DNA of 16,753 bases from an uncultured Planctomycetaceae bacterium (GTDB lineage: Bacteria > Planctomycetota > Planctomycetia > Pirellulales > Pirellulaceae): contig CAIYOB010000839.1 of NCBI GenBank assembly GCA_903927685.1, forward strand, positions 1 through 16,753. Direction: 5' to 3'. Positions 7,803-15,330 of the stretch are shown here, one piece after another. The notes under the pieces were generated by a model that did not search any database, was not told where the DNA came from, and saw only the letters and a list, made by a program, of their open reading frames with translations. The position numbers were made by a program, and so were the translations under genes. Numbering within the stretch: the first letter of the stretch is position 1; the number at the start of each line of letters is the position of its first letter.

Positions 7803-7838
7803 ACAAGGCTCGGTCGCCCGACAAGGCTCGGGCGCCCA
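7803..7838. repeat. Tandem 18-bp direct repeat (two copies plus a partial third)
   Basis: ACAAGGCTCGGTCGCCCG at 7803-7820 is followed directly by ACAAGGCTCGGGCGCCCA at 7821-7838, 16 of 18 positions identical. A degenerate third unit, CGGTCGCCCA, lies at 7844-7853. The location is intergenic and upstream of the STN-like gene. Confidence 0.7.
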
Positions 7839-7861
7839 CGTGTCGGTCGCCCACGAGTTGT

Positions 7862-7888
7862 CCTCGCTGACACTTCGGGTTACGATGG
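7862..7888. repeat. Probable copy of a dispersed planctomycete intergenic repeat
   Basis: The segment CCTCGCTGACACTTCGGGTT followed by ACGATGG resembles a short sequence (CTCGCTGACGCTTCGGGTT type) that I recall as highly recurrent in intergenic regions of Rhodopirellula and Pirellula relatives. Only one copy is in the window, so the repeat nature cannot be shown here. Confidence 0.4.
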
Positions 7889-7915
7889 CGCGAAAGCCAC
7901 CATGGAGGATCATTG

Positions 7916-8950
7916 ATGATACGGCCGAAAACCGTCGCCTGGGGAGCAGCGATCGTCGCCGTCTCCTTGCTGGCCGCCTCGGATGCAGGGGCCGCCGAGC
8001 GGGTGGATCTGGAGCTGATCACCGAGCCGGGCATCCCCGTCAATGCGGCCCAACGCTGGCTGGCGGCGATCAAGGACGTCCCGTTCAGTTCCGTGCGGAT
8101 CCGCTCGGCCAATCCGAGCGACCAGGTCGAGGTGCGGCAACCCGGCGGCCAAGGTCCCTACCGGGTGATCGGGCTGCTGACCGAACGCAATACGCTGGTG
8201 CTGCCCGGCGGCGAGTTCCGCATGGGCGATACGGCCGGCCTGCGCAGCTGGTTGGCCAAGATCCAGGAGGGCGGCGAAACGCGACTGCAAGAGACCGAGG
8301 GCCCGTTCGGCCTGACGCCCACGCAATTGGTCAAAGTCCACGAAGCGCTACGCGCTCCGGTCGTGTTCAATACCCAAGGCCAGCCGTCCTACGACGTCAT
8401 GAAACGGATTGCCAGCGGGCTCAGCCTGTCGTTCCTGGCGGATGCCGAGACGCGGCAGGTGATGGCCGGAGCCGAGCCGGTCGCCGACGAATTGCTGGGC
8501 TTGAGCGCCGGGACGGCGCTGGTGGCCGTGTTGCGTCCGCTGGGCCTGGTCCTGGCTCCGCAGAAGCAGGCAGACGGTTCGATCAAGCTGTGGATCACGG
8601 ACGTTCGCCGGGCCGCCGAGTCCTGGCCGGTCGGCTGGCCATCACAGAAGTCCCCGCGGGAGACGGCCCCACAGTTGCTGGAGTTCCTGAACGTCGAGAT
8701 CGAGAACACGCCTCTGTCACAGGCGCTGGGCGCCATCCGCGGACGGCTCAATATGCCGCTGCTGTTCGATCACAATTCGCTGGCCCGGCACCAGATCGAC
8801 CCGGCCCGCGCCAACGTCACTTTGCCGGCGGGCCGGACGTATTATCAAGGCGCCATTGACCGGCTGTTGAATCAGGCTCAGCTGAAAAGCGAGCTGCGGG
8901 TGGACGAGGCCGAGAAGCCGTTTCTGTGGATCTCGACGCTGAAGAAATGA
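7916..8950 (+). CDS. Exported protein with duplicated secretin/STN-like domain, function unknown
   Basis: I start this at the ATG at 7916 (344 residues) because GGAGG at 7904-7908 lies 7 nt upstream; a TTG at 7913 would be only 4 nt away. Residues 1-27 are a signal peptide (GAAIVAVSLLAASDAGAA). The mature protein contains two regions that align with each other. In region 1, PSYDVMKRIASGLSLSFLAD (157-176) is followed by SAGTALVAVLRPLGLVL and KLWITD. In region 2, PLSQALGAIRGRLNMPLLFD (266-285) is followed by LPAGRTYYQGAIDRLL and FLWIST. This helix-strand layout recalls the STN/secretin N-domain fold, which binds partners in the periplasm. The protein lacks a TonB box, a secretin barrel and any enzyme motif. 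It lies 12 nt upstream of the MBL-fold gene, so the two are probably co-transcribed. The duplication is visible; the fold assignment is inference. Confidence 0.75.
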   Translation: MIRPKTVAWGAAIVAVSLLAASDAGAAERVDLELITEPGIPVNAAQRWLAAIKDVPFSSVRIRSANPSDQVEVRQPGGQGPYRVIGLLTERNTLVLPGGEFRMGDTAGLRSWLAKIQEGGETRLQETEGPFGLTPTQLVKVHEALRAPVVFNTQGQPSYDVMKRIASGLSLSFLADAETRQVMAGAEPVADELLGLSAGTALVAVLRPLGLVLAPQKQADGSIKLWITDVRRAAESWPVGWPSQKSPRETAPQLLEFLNVEIENTPLSQALGAIRGRLNMPLLFDHNSLARHQIDPARANVTLPAGRTYYQGAIDRLLNQAQLKSELRVDEAEKPFLWISTLKK

Positions 8951-8962
8951 GAGGCCGCCGCC

Positions 8963-9703
8963 ATGCGTTTGCACTTGCTGGGCACCGCCGGCTACCACCC
9001 CAACGAGTTCCGGGACACGCCCTGCCTGATGCTGCCCGAGTGCGGCGTCGTGCTGGATGCCGGGACCGGTATGCATCGCCTGCGCGAGTTGGTGCAGACC
9101 CGCACCCTGGATATCTTCCTGACGCACGCCCACTTGGACCACGTCGTCGGGTTGACTTACCTGACGGGCCTGCTGTACGACCGACCGCTGGACCGGATCA
9201 GCGTGCATGGCGAAGCGGAAAAGCTGCAGGCGCTCGACGAGCACCTGTTCTCGCCGTTCCTGTTTCCCGTCCGGCCCCCGTTCAGCTGGAGTCCGCTGGC
9301 CGGCCCGGTGACGCTGCCGGACGGCGGCAGCGTGCACTCGTTCCCCTTGCGCCATCCGGGCGGCGCAGTCGGTTACCGCCTCAGCTGGCCCGGCCGCTCG
9401 CTGGCCTACGTGACCGACGCCACGGCGGAGCCCGACGCTTCTTACCTGGACGAGATCCGCGGCGTCGATGTGCTGGTTCACGAGTGCTTCTTCCCCGACG
9501 GCTGGGAGCAGCGGGCGGCCATGACCGGCCATTCCTGTCTCTCGCCCGTGGCCCGCGTCGCGCGGCAAGCCGGCGTGCGAAAGCTGGTCTTGGTGCACAT
9601 CAATCCGCTGGCGCACGAGCCGGACCCGTTCGGCATCGCCAAGGTCCACCAGATCTTTCCCGACACGCTGGTCGGCCAGGACGGCATGGTCATCGAGTTT
9701 TGA
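8963..9703 (+). CDS. MBL-fold metallo-hydrolase (RNase Z/PhnP-like group)
   Basis: The 246-residue protein starts at the ATG at 8963 with GAGG 8 nt upstream. It has the metallo-beta-lactamase fold signature THAHLDH (H55, H57, D59, H60), and further expected zinc ligands at H131 (LRHPGG), D152 (YVTDAT) and H212 (LVHINP). LVHECFF and GHSCLSPVARVARQAGVRKL are typical of the RNase Z, PhnP and phosphodiesterase-like branch. MRLHLLGTAGYHPNEFRDTP also fits this branch, where an early strand and glycine turn open the fold. There is no signal peptide, so it should act in the cytoplasm as a di-zinc hydrolase, probably on a phosphodiester; the substrate is undetermined. It is not a confident tRNase Z because no exosite arm is recognisable. 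It follows the STN-like gene closely and precedes the VWA-MoxR operon. Confidence 0.87.
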   Translation: MRLHLLGTAGYHPNEFRDTPCLMLPECGVVLDAGTGMHRLRELVQTRTLDIFLTHAHLDHVVGLTYLTGLLYDRPLDRISVHGEAEKLQALDEHLFSPFLFPVRPPFSWSPLAGPVTLPDGGSVHSFPLRHPGGAVGYRLSWPGRSLAYVTDATAEPDASYLDEIRGVDVLVHECFFPDGWEQRAAMTGHSCLSPVARVARQAGVRKLVLVHINPLAHEPDPFGIAKVHQIFPDTLVGQDGMVIEF

Positions 9704-9705
9704 CG

Positions 9706-9729
9706 CGGCAGCAAACCCGGCAGCAAACC
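9706..9729. repeat. Perfect tandem 12-bp repeat just upstream of a promoter
   Basis: CGGCAGCAAACC occurs twice without a gap (9706-9717 and 9718-9729), beginning 3 nt after the stop of the MBL gene. The second copy flows into the palindrome AAACCGGTTT (9725-9734), which touches the -35 hexamer of the candidate promoter. The arrangement resembles an operator, but replication slippage alone could make it. Confidence 0.8.
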
Positions 9730-9733
9730 GGTT

Positions 9734-9762
9734 TTGACAAGCGTGCCGCAAGCGAGCACAAT
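9734..9762 (+). promoter_or_regulatory. Strong candidate sigma70-type promoter of the VWA-MoxR-DUF58 operon
   Basis: A perfect -35 hexamer TTGACA (9734-9739) is followed after exactly 17 nt by CACAAT (9757-9762, 4 of 6). Transcription would begin near 9769, giving a leader of about 37 nt to the ATG at 9806. The -35 overlaps the last base of the palindrome AAACCGGTTT and lies next to the tandem 12-mers, so a repressor bound there could block RNA polymerase. The leader is C-rich and shows no Shine-Dalgarno sequence. Confidence 0.5.
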
Positions 9763-9805
9763 AGGGCCGTGTTTCCTGCCCCCAACCCCTGCACGGCCCG
9801 CCCCG

Positions 9806-10819
9806 ATGCGTTTGCCCCTTGAGTACCAGATCCCGCTTGCCGCTGCCGCCGGCGTCTTCCTGCTGGTCCTGGCCGCGGAGAAGCTGCACGAGCGGCGGTG
9901 CCGCGCCGTGGCTCGACTGGCGGTCGGGCCGACGGGCAGTCCGCGGCGCTGGGTGCGGTTCGTGCCGCTGGTCCGGGCGGTCTCACTGGCGGCGATGGCC
10001 TGGTCGCTGACGACGCTGCTGTTCGGCAGCGGGGGAGTCTTCCGCGCGGACGCAGATACCGAGAACCGCCGCGAAGCCCCGCGGCACGCCGTGTTCGTCG
10101 CCGACCTGTCGCCCAGCATGCTGCTGCAGGACGCCGGAGCCAAGCGCGCGTTGACCCGGTCCCAGCGGGCCGGCGAGGTGGTCGATGGCATCCTGCAGCG
10201 ACTCGACGGCGACGTGGTGTATTCCGTGATCGTGTTCTACACCGACGCGCTGCCGGTGATCGTCGACGCCAAGGACGCTGAATTGGTCCGGAATGTGTTC
10301 AACGGTCTGCCGGTGTGGTACGTGATGAAGCCGGGCAAGACCGACTTGGGAACCGGCGTGCGGAAGACGCTCGAGCACCTGGCCGACTATCCCGACGGCA
10401 GCACAACCGTGTTCCTGCTGACCGACGGCGATGCGACGGACCTGGGAGTCATCCCCAAACCACCCCCGGCGGTGCGGGATGTGTACGTGCTGGGAGTCGG
10501 CGATCCGAACCAGGGCACGTTCATCGACGACCACGTCTCGCGCCAGGACGCGTCGCTGCTGGGGACGTTGGCCGGGCGGCTGCGGGGAAAGTATGTCGAC
10601 GCCAACACCAAGCACGTCACGACGTTGGCCTTGGGGCAACTGGCCCGAGGCAGCGGGGCGGCGAAGACTTCGTTTGGCTTGACGGACCTCGCCATCTTCG
10701 TGCTGGCCGCGGCCGCGGTCGTGCACGCGCTGGTTCCTGTGGCGCTGGAGTATCTTGGCAGCCCTTGGAAAGCGGTTCGAGTCAGCCGGCCCGGGGCGAT
10801 GGAGAGGGCCGCGCGATGA
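9806..10819 (+). CDS. BatA/BatB-like membrane protein with von Willebrand factor A domain
   Basis: The ATG at 9806 gives 337 residues (MRLPLEYQIP...). An in-frame TTG at 9734 lies inside the -35 hexamer and is rejected. Two N-terminal membrane segments (about 9-26 and 53-73) are followed by a VWA domain (about 94-270) with a complete MIDAS: D100-x-S102-x-S104 (VADLSPS), T179 (GKTDLGTG) and D207 (LLTDGDATD). A third membrane segment lies at about 291-317. This two-helix, VWA, one-helix layout is that of BatA/BatB proteins, which accompany MoxR ATPases and are linked to stress or oxygen tolerance. MIDAS metals mediate protein binding, so partners are probably other operon products. The stop overlaps the start of the next gene (ATGA, 10816-10819). 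No Shine-Dalgarno is visible. Confidence 0.85.
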   Translation: MRLPLEYQIPLAAAAGVFLLVLAAEKLHERRCRAVARLAVGPTGSPRRWVRFVPLVRAVSLAAMAWSLTTLLFGSGGVFRADADTENRREAPRHAVFVADLSPSMLLQDAGAKRALTRSQRAGEVVDGILQRLDGDVVYSVIVFYTDALPVIVDAKDAELVRNVFNGLPVWYVMKPGKTDLGTGVRKTLEHLADYPDGSTTVFLLTDGDATDLGVIPKPPPAVRDVYVLGVGDPNQGTFIDDHVSRQDASLLGTLAGRLRGKYVDANTKHVTTLALGQLARGSGAAKTSFGLTDLAIFVLAAAAVVHALVPVALEYLGSPWKAVRVSRPGAMERAAR

Positions 10820-11388
10820 CGAAGAAAACGCTGGTCTTGCTCTGGATGCTGTTCCCCGTCGGCGTCGCGGCGTACCATTTCAACGCAGGCCCCCGGCAGA
10901 TGGCGCGCGAGCGAGCCCATACGCGGTTGCTGGAAATCCAGCGTCTGGCGGCAGCGGCGGAGCCGGATTGGGAGGAGATCATCCGCCGCTACAACGAACT
11001 GACCGTCGAACTGCCGCCCGACGAGGATCCGCTGGTCTTCTACCAAGTCCGGTTGGCAATTTGCGAAGCCCGCCTGGAGACGCTGGACCTGGCGACGGCA
11101 ATCGAGGAGCTGACGGGGTTGCTGCAGGAGACGGCGGCCCGCTACGGCGAGAACGCCCCGATCACGCGCGGGGTGCGCGAGCAGTTGGGCAAAGCCCATT
11201 ACCACGCCACGTGGGTCCTGAAAACCAGCGGCGCTTCGGAGGACGAATGGCGTCCTTTTGCGGAGCGGTCCCGGCAGCTGTTCCGCTACCTCGCCGAACT
11301 GGAAAACCCGCAGGAATTCGAGCAGTACGAACAACGCGTCCGCCGCCAGTTCCAGCGCGCGGTCGAGAACACTCCGGACAAGGACTGA
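10816..11388 (+). CDS. Membrane-anchored helical-repeat (TPR-like) protein of unknown function
   Basis: This 190-residue protein starts at the ATG at 10816, overlapping the VWA gene stop by 4 nt, which suggests coupled translation. One N-terminal hydrophobic segment (LVLLWMLFPVGVAAYHF, about 6-22) would anchor it or act as an uncleaved signal. The remainder is almost all amphipathic helix, rich in Glu, Arg and Ala, with paired-helix character (WEEIIRRYNELTVELPPDED, then LVFYQVRLAICEARLETLD, then AIEELTGLLQETAARYG). I see no catalytic motif and no exact TPR consensus. VWA and TPR proteins commonly adjoin in Bat-type operons (BatB/BatC), so a scaffold role beside the VWA protein is plausible but inferred. 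Confidence 0.72.
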   Translation: MTKKTLVLLWMLFPVGVAAYHFNAGPRQMARERAHTRLLEIQRLAAAAEPDWEEIIRRYNELTVELPPDEDPLVFYQVRLAICEARLETLDLATAIEELTGLLQETAARYGENAPITRGVREQLGKAHYHATWVLKTSGASEDEWRPFAERSRQLFRYLAELENPQEFEQYEQRVRRQFQRAVENTPDKD

Positions 11389-11392
11389 ACTC

Positions 11393-11722
11393 ATGAAGCA
11401 TCGCGTCCTGATTTCGCTCGCTCTGGCGGCGGCCGCCGTTGTGGGCGCCGCGGTGGGCGAGCGCGTGTCGCAGGTGTTCACGCCAGACGACGGCTCGCTG
11501 CAGTCGATCCGCGGGATCAAGGGCATCGACACGGTGATGCTGCAGAACCTGGAAGCCGTCTTGCGGATGCAGGCCCCACCGCCTCCGCCGCAGGAGGGCG
11601 GAGGCGGCGGAGCGCGGGCGGCCGCCCAGCTGTTGACGATGGAAAGCGATCAGCCGCCCGATCCCGAAGTCGAGAGCGACGGCCGGGAAGAACTGACCGA
11701 ACTTGTCTTGGAAGGGTCCTAG
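11393..11722 (+). CDS. Small exported or membrane-anchored protein with Pro/Gly-rich linker
   Basis: The ATG at 11393 lies 4 nt after the previous stop and the reading frame ends at 11722, one nt before the next start. The 109-residue product has a hydrophobic N-terminus (HRVLISLALAAAAVVGAAVG, about 3-22), a short folded-looking part (about 23-60: VFTPDDGSLQSIRGIKGIDT, then VMLQNLEAVLRMQ), a flexible linker (PPPPPQEGGGGG, about 62-73) and an acidic tail (about 84-109). No family is recognised. Its existence as a gene is supported by the tight operon fit, the signal-like start and a composition unlike shadow frames. A role as a small subunit of the surrounding complex is inference. Confidence 0.68.
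   Translation: MKHRVLISLALAAAAVVGAAVGERVSQVFTPDDGSLQSIRGIKGIDTVMLQNLEAVLRMQAPPPPPQEGGGGGARAAAQLLTMESDQPPDPEVESDGREELTELVLEGS
11579..11607 (+). other. GC-only 11-bp stem-loop inside the small gene
   Basis: CCGCCTCCGCC (11579-11589) is exactly complementary to GGCGGAGGCGG (11597-11607), with the 7-nt loop GCAGGAG. It is encoded by the Pro-run and Gly-run codons of the linker. It lies about 115 nt upstream of the giant gene's start. There is no following U-run, so it is not an intrinsic terminator. Confidence 0.7.
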
Positions 11723-11723
11723 C

Positions 11724-14700
11724 GTGAAGCAGCCATTTGTCGCCAGCGGAATCCTGCTCGCCGTGCTGTCGGCGACGTGCACCGCGAGCCTCGTGGGCGC
11801 CGCGGAGCCCGCCGCTGCGGACCCTGCGGAGGCGGCCAAGCGGGAGGCAGACGAACTGCGCAAGCAGTACAGCCGGCTGAACCGCGAGCGGTACTATCGC
11901 CACGCGGCGGCGCTGTACAGCCAGGTGCAACTGTATGCCCAGATGGCGCCGGACAAGCTCGAACCGGCCGACCACTTCTTCCGCGCCTTTTACGAGGGGA
12001 ACTGGGACGAAGTCCGGCAGACGCTCGACCGGTTGCCGGACGATTTCGCCGCCGAAGTGTACAACCGGATGCTGGCGGACCTGGCAGGCCGCAGTGCGCC
12101 CTTATTGCCCCTGGACGATTTCCTGGGGCTGACCGACGCGTGTCCCGGAGAACTCGATTCGGACCGGCTCCGCAAACTGGGTCTGCTGCTGCGGGCGGCG
12201 GTGCCCGTCGAACAGGAGATCTGGCTGAAACAAGCCCTGGAGAAGGGCACGCGGCTGCTCGGCGGCGACGGTCCCAAGCGGACGCCGACCGGCCGGATCC
12301 TGATGCACGCCGGATTCGACGCCTTGGCTCGCACGTACCTGCCCAGTCCGGCCGAGGCGGCGCAGATCGAGGACGAAGCGGTCCGCGACGAGATCCTCAA
12401 GTTCCTCGCCTCGCAGGAAGAACTCGACCAATTCCAGCAATCGCGGATCGCCCGGCTGTGGGTCCAGCAGGCCGCCGCGCTGACGGACGCCAACGCGGAC
12501 GCCGGCCGGCGCCAGCAGGCGGCCGACCAGCTGGCCGACCTCTTGGGCAAGGCCCAGGCCGAGTCGTTCGAGCCGTGGCTCCGCGAACTGGCGCAACGGG
12601 ATTTGGCCGCCGCGTTGAGCGTGGCGGTGGCCCTGGGCAAACGCTCGACCGGCAAGACCAACGACGCGGACGTGATTCTGCGGACCAACCAGCTGGCGGT
12701 GCAGAAGACGCTGCTGCAGTGCGTCGGCGAGAAAACAAATCTGTCGCAGCCGCCGTGGGCCGGTGTCGCAGTGGCGATGGCGGACGGCTGGATTGCCGAG
12801 GCGGAGCATACCTTTACCGTCCATCCCGGGTACCGCGGGGCGACGGGGAACAAGCCGCACGTCGTTCCGGGCGAACTGCTGGCCACGGCGCCCGACGGCC
12901 GCTGGGCCGAAGCGTTGCCGGCCTCGCTGCGCGAGCGCGTCGACGTCTGCCTGTCGAAAGCCGTGCTGGTCAGCGACCGGTACCAGGACGCCGCCCAGCT
13001 GATTGTCGCCTTGGCCGCGCGCAATCCGCAAGCCGGCGTGTCCCTGGCCGAAGAGTACCTCAGGGCCTGGGCCTATCGCCACGACCCGCAAGTGCCCGAA
13101 CCGATCCGGAGGAAGTACAACCTGGCGGCCGACGCGCGGATTTCGGTGACGCCCATCATGATGGAGAAGAATATCGCCGGACTCGCGGAGATGATGGACC
13201 TGTTCCGCGCCCATAAGATCCCGCCGAGGAACGCCGAGCTGCTGGTCGGCGCGTTCGACGTCTGCTACAGCAAGGCCGAGGTCTACCAGCGGACGCATCT
13301 CGAAAAAGTCTTCGGCCCGCTCGACCAGATGGACGCGACAGTCTTTTTCCAGATGATCCGCATGATGACGCAAGGCCTGGCGTCGCGGTGGCGGAACATG
13401 GAGGTGCAGGTCGAGTCCGGTACGCGGCGGAGCCAGCAGGAAACGCTGGTCATGGTCCGCACGGGCTACCAGACGGCCATCGAGATGATCGACCAACGCT
13501 GCACGCAGCATCCCGAGGATTGGAAGACGCTGACGCTGGCCGGCTCGCTGCTGAGCGATTGGGGCGACTTCGAGTACTACCAGCAGTTGGCGGCCGACAC
13601 CAGCACCGATCGCATGACCGTGTTCCGGGAAAAGAACAATCTCGCGGAAACGCACTTCATCCGGGCGGCGGAGGCCTACGCGGCGCAGGTCGCCCAGCTG
13701 ACGCCCCGGCAATACTCGATCGAGGTCTACCTGGCCTGGTTCCACAGCCTGCTCGGGATCAACTCCGACGGGCGGCTCAACTTGTCCAAGCCGCTGGACC
13801 GGCGGGCGCTGAATACGCTCCGTGAGACCATGCGCAAGCTGCCCGAAGCGGCCGTCCCGCCCCACATCAACCTGCTGGCCAAGCACGTCCAGTCGCGGCT
13901 GGACGACGCCGAGAACCCGCTGCACGAGGAACTGAAATACAAATACCTGGCCGGTTCGCTGGTCATCACCAAGGAGAGCCCGTTTGCCTTCCAGGCGGAA
14001 GACAAGGTGGCTTACTACGACGATCTGCTGGACGAGACCCGGCTGGTGACCCGAGTCGACGGCCCGAACACCATCTTTCGCGACCACGAGTTCGGGATCG
14101 TGTTCAGCGTCCAGCATACGGAAGCGTTGGGACGCATGGCGGATTTCGGCAAGTACCTCGTCAACGAGCTGCCGCCCGCCAACTCGCCGGCCCGCCGGTC
14201 CATGGAAAAGACCCTTGTACCGACGTACCGGATGGGCGAACTGCAGGGCCGGCGCGACGAGTTGGAAATGAACATCCGCGAGGCCCTGGGGCTGTTCTTC
14301 GACGTACGGGCCATCGCGTTCAGTCCCAAAGACGTCCAGCCTCGGCCCACCGACCAGTCCGGCTGGGAGGAAACCGTACTGGCCTACATCCAGGTCAAGG
14401 CCAAGGACGCCAGCGTGGACAAGATCCCGCGGATCCAGCTGAGCCTCGAGTTCCTCGACCTGACCGGCCCCGTGCGGATCACCACCGAGTCCGCCGAGAC
14501 GATGATCAAGGTGACTGACCAGCCCACGCCGCCGCGGCCCTACGAGCGCGTGGACCTCACGCAAGTACTCGATCCGCGCAGCCTGGACACCAGCGAAGAG
14601 ATCCTGCTCGACGTCCAGGCGACGGCTTGCGGCCTGGTTCCGGAATTGGCGGCGCTGCTCGATCTGGACACGCTGGGCAAGCAGTTGCCCATCGCCCGCA

Positions 14701-15314
14701 TCGATCCGCACGAGGGCACGCAGCTCCGCCAGGTGAACAGCTGGGGAGACACGGTCCACGCCGTGTCCGAACGCCATTGGACGGTGGCCCTCGATGCGAA
14801 GTCGTTGCTGTCCCCGCCGCGGCGGATCGAGTTGCAGCTGCCGAAACCGAAGGGGGAAGCCAAGGTCGCCTATCAAGCCTATCTCGAGCTGGACTTGGTC
14901 GACCTGACCGAGCCGATGGCGACGGTGGGCACGGGCGAGGCCGTCGTGACGGCGGCTGAACTGTTGGCGCCCGCGGATCGCAGCCGGTGGTACGCCGCGG
15001 CGGGCGGCGGGGCGGGATTCCTGGTCCTGCTGTTGAGCGCCGTGTTTTACCTGCGTCGCCGTTCTCGCCGGCGTCCGTTGCGTGCCGCCGACGTGTTCCA
15101 CATGCCGGCCAAGGTCGACGGCTTTGTGGTCATCCAGCTGCTGCGAGCGCTCGGCGAAAGCGACTTGGTCCGCCTGGCGTCCGCCCAGCGAGCGGAGATG
15201 CAACAGGACGTCCAGCGCATCCAAGCGTCCTGTTTCGGTGGCGACGGCCACCAGCCTTTATCGGAAGATGAATTGCGCCTCGTGGCCAGGAAATGGCTCC
15301 GCGCGGCGCGCTGA
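11724..15314 (+). CDS. Giant exported single-pass membrane protein in a MoxR operon, function unknown
   Basis: I choose the GTG at 11724: it follows the previous stop by one nt, has GGAAGGG 7 nt upstream, and begins directly with a signal peptide (KQPFVASGILLAVLSATCTA, cleavage near LVGAA). The product is 1196 residues. From about 30 to 700 it is mostly helical with scattered helical-hairpin character (early KREADELRKQYSRLNRERYY; later VRTGYQTAIEMIDQRCTQHP). From about 780 to 1080 it looks strand-rich (HEFGIVFSVQHTEALGRMAD from 788; IPRIQLSLEFLDLTGPVRIT). One membrane helix follows (about 1089-1112, GGGAGFLVLLLSAVFYL), then RRRSRRRP, consistent with a cytoplasmic C-terminus. The last ~80 residues form a charged helical domain (FVVIQLLRALGESDLVRLAS, SEDELRLVARKWLRA). 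I recognise no named family. The large periplasmic body with C-terminal helix recalls the topology of BatD-type proteins, which is only an analogy. MoxR lies 16 nt downstream, suggesting the cytoplasmic tail may contact the ATPase. Confidence 0.85.
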   Translation: MKQPFVASGILLAVLSATCTASLVGAAEPAAADPAEAAKREADELRKQYSRLNRERYYRHAAALYSQVQLYAQMAPDKLEPADHFFRAFYEGNWDEVRQTLDRLPDDFAAEVYNRMLADLAGRSAPLLPLDDFLGLTDACPGELDSDRLRKLGLLLRAAVPVEQEIWLKQALEKGTRLLGGDGPKRTPTGRILMHAGFDALARTYLPSPAEAAQIEDEAVRDEILKFLASQEELDQFQQSRIARLWVQQAAALTDANADAGRRQQAADQLADLLGKAQAESFEPWLRELAQRDLAAALSVAVALGKRSTGKTNDADVILRTNQLAVQKTLLQCVGEKTNLSQPPWAGVAVAMADGWIAEAEHTFTVHPGYRGATGNKPHVVPGELLATAPDGRWAEALPASLRERVDVCLSKAVLVSDRYQDAAQLIVALAARNPQAGVSLAEEYLRAWAYRHDPQVPEPIRRKYNLAADARISVTPIMMEKNIAGLAEMMDLFRAHKIPPRNAELLVGAFDVCYSKAEVYQRTHLEKVFGPLDQMDATVFFQMIRMMTQGLASRWRNMEVQVESGTRRSQQETLVMVRTGYQTAIEMIDQRCTQHPEDWKTLTLAGSLLSDWGDFEYYQQLAADTSTDRMTVFREKNNLAETHFIRAAEAYAAQVAQLTPRQYSIEVYLAWFHSLLGINSDGRLNLSKPLDRRALNTLRETMRKLPEAAVPPHINLLAKHVQSRLDDAENPLHEELKYKYLAGSLVITKESPFAFQAEDKVAYYDDLLDETRLVTRVDGPNTIFRDHEFGIVFSVQHTEALGRMADFGKYLVNELPPANSPARRSMEKTLVPTYRMGELQGRRDELEMNIREALGLFFDVRAIAFSPKDVQPRPTDQSGWEETVLAYIQVKAKDASVDKIPRIQLSLEFLDLTGPVRITTESAETMIKVTDQPTPPRPYERVDLTQVLDPRSLDTSEEILLDVQATACGLVPELAALLDLDTLGKQLPIARIDPHEGTQLRQVNSWGDTVHAVSERHWTVALDAKSLLSPPRRIELQLPKPKGEAKVAYQAYLELDLVDLTEPMATVGTGEAVVTAAELLAPADRSRWYAAAGGGAGFLVLLLSAVFYLRRRSRRRPLRAADVFHMPAKVDGFVVIQLLRALGESDLVRLASAQRAEMQQDVQRIQASCFGGDGHQPLSEDELRLVARKWLRAAR

Positions 15315-15330
15315 TGGTGAAAGGTATGCA

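Larger units (their letters stand above)
7621..7915. other. Intergenic spacer between divergent genes, no convincing gene
   Basis: The 295 bp between the isomerase start and the STN-like protein start must contain 5' signals for both directions. I see no gene with a ribosome-binding site and family match, no tRNA and no intrinsic terminator. Its right third holds the short repeats annotated separately. A very short reading frame opens at the ATG at 7902 and stops at 7914-7916, ending inside the start region of the downstream gene; it is probably incidental. Confidence 0.6.

Noticed and set aside
7649..7870. Short frames on both strands in the 7621-7915 spacer
   Set aside because: Arg/Thr/Pro-rich, lacking ribosome-binding sites and built over repeats; they look like translated repeat sequence.
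8963..9703. Calling the MBL protein tRNase Z (rnz)
   Set aside because: The zinc motifs fit the broader group, but no tRNA-binding exosite arm is recognisable and the length is short, so the specific symbol is not supported.
12102..15251. A 1049-codon open frame on the minus strand opposite the giant protein gene
   Set aside because: It has no signal, motif or ribosome-binding site and is low-complexity Arg/Gly/Gln/Val-rich, as expected opposite a GC-rich gene. The plus frame has signal peptide, membrane helix and operon fit.
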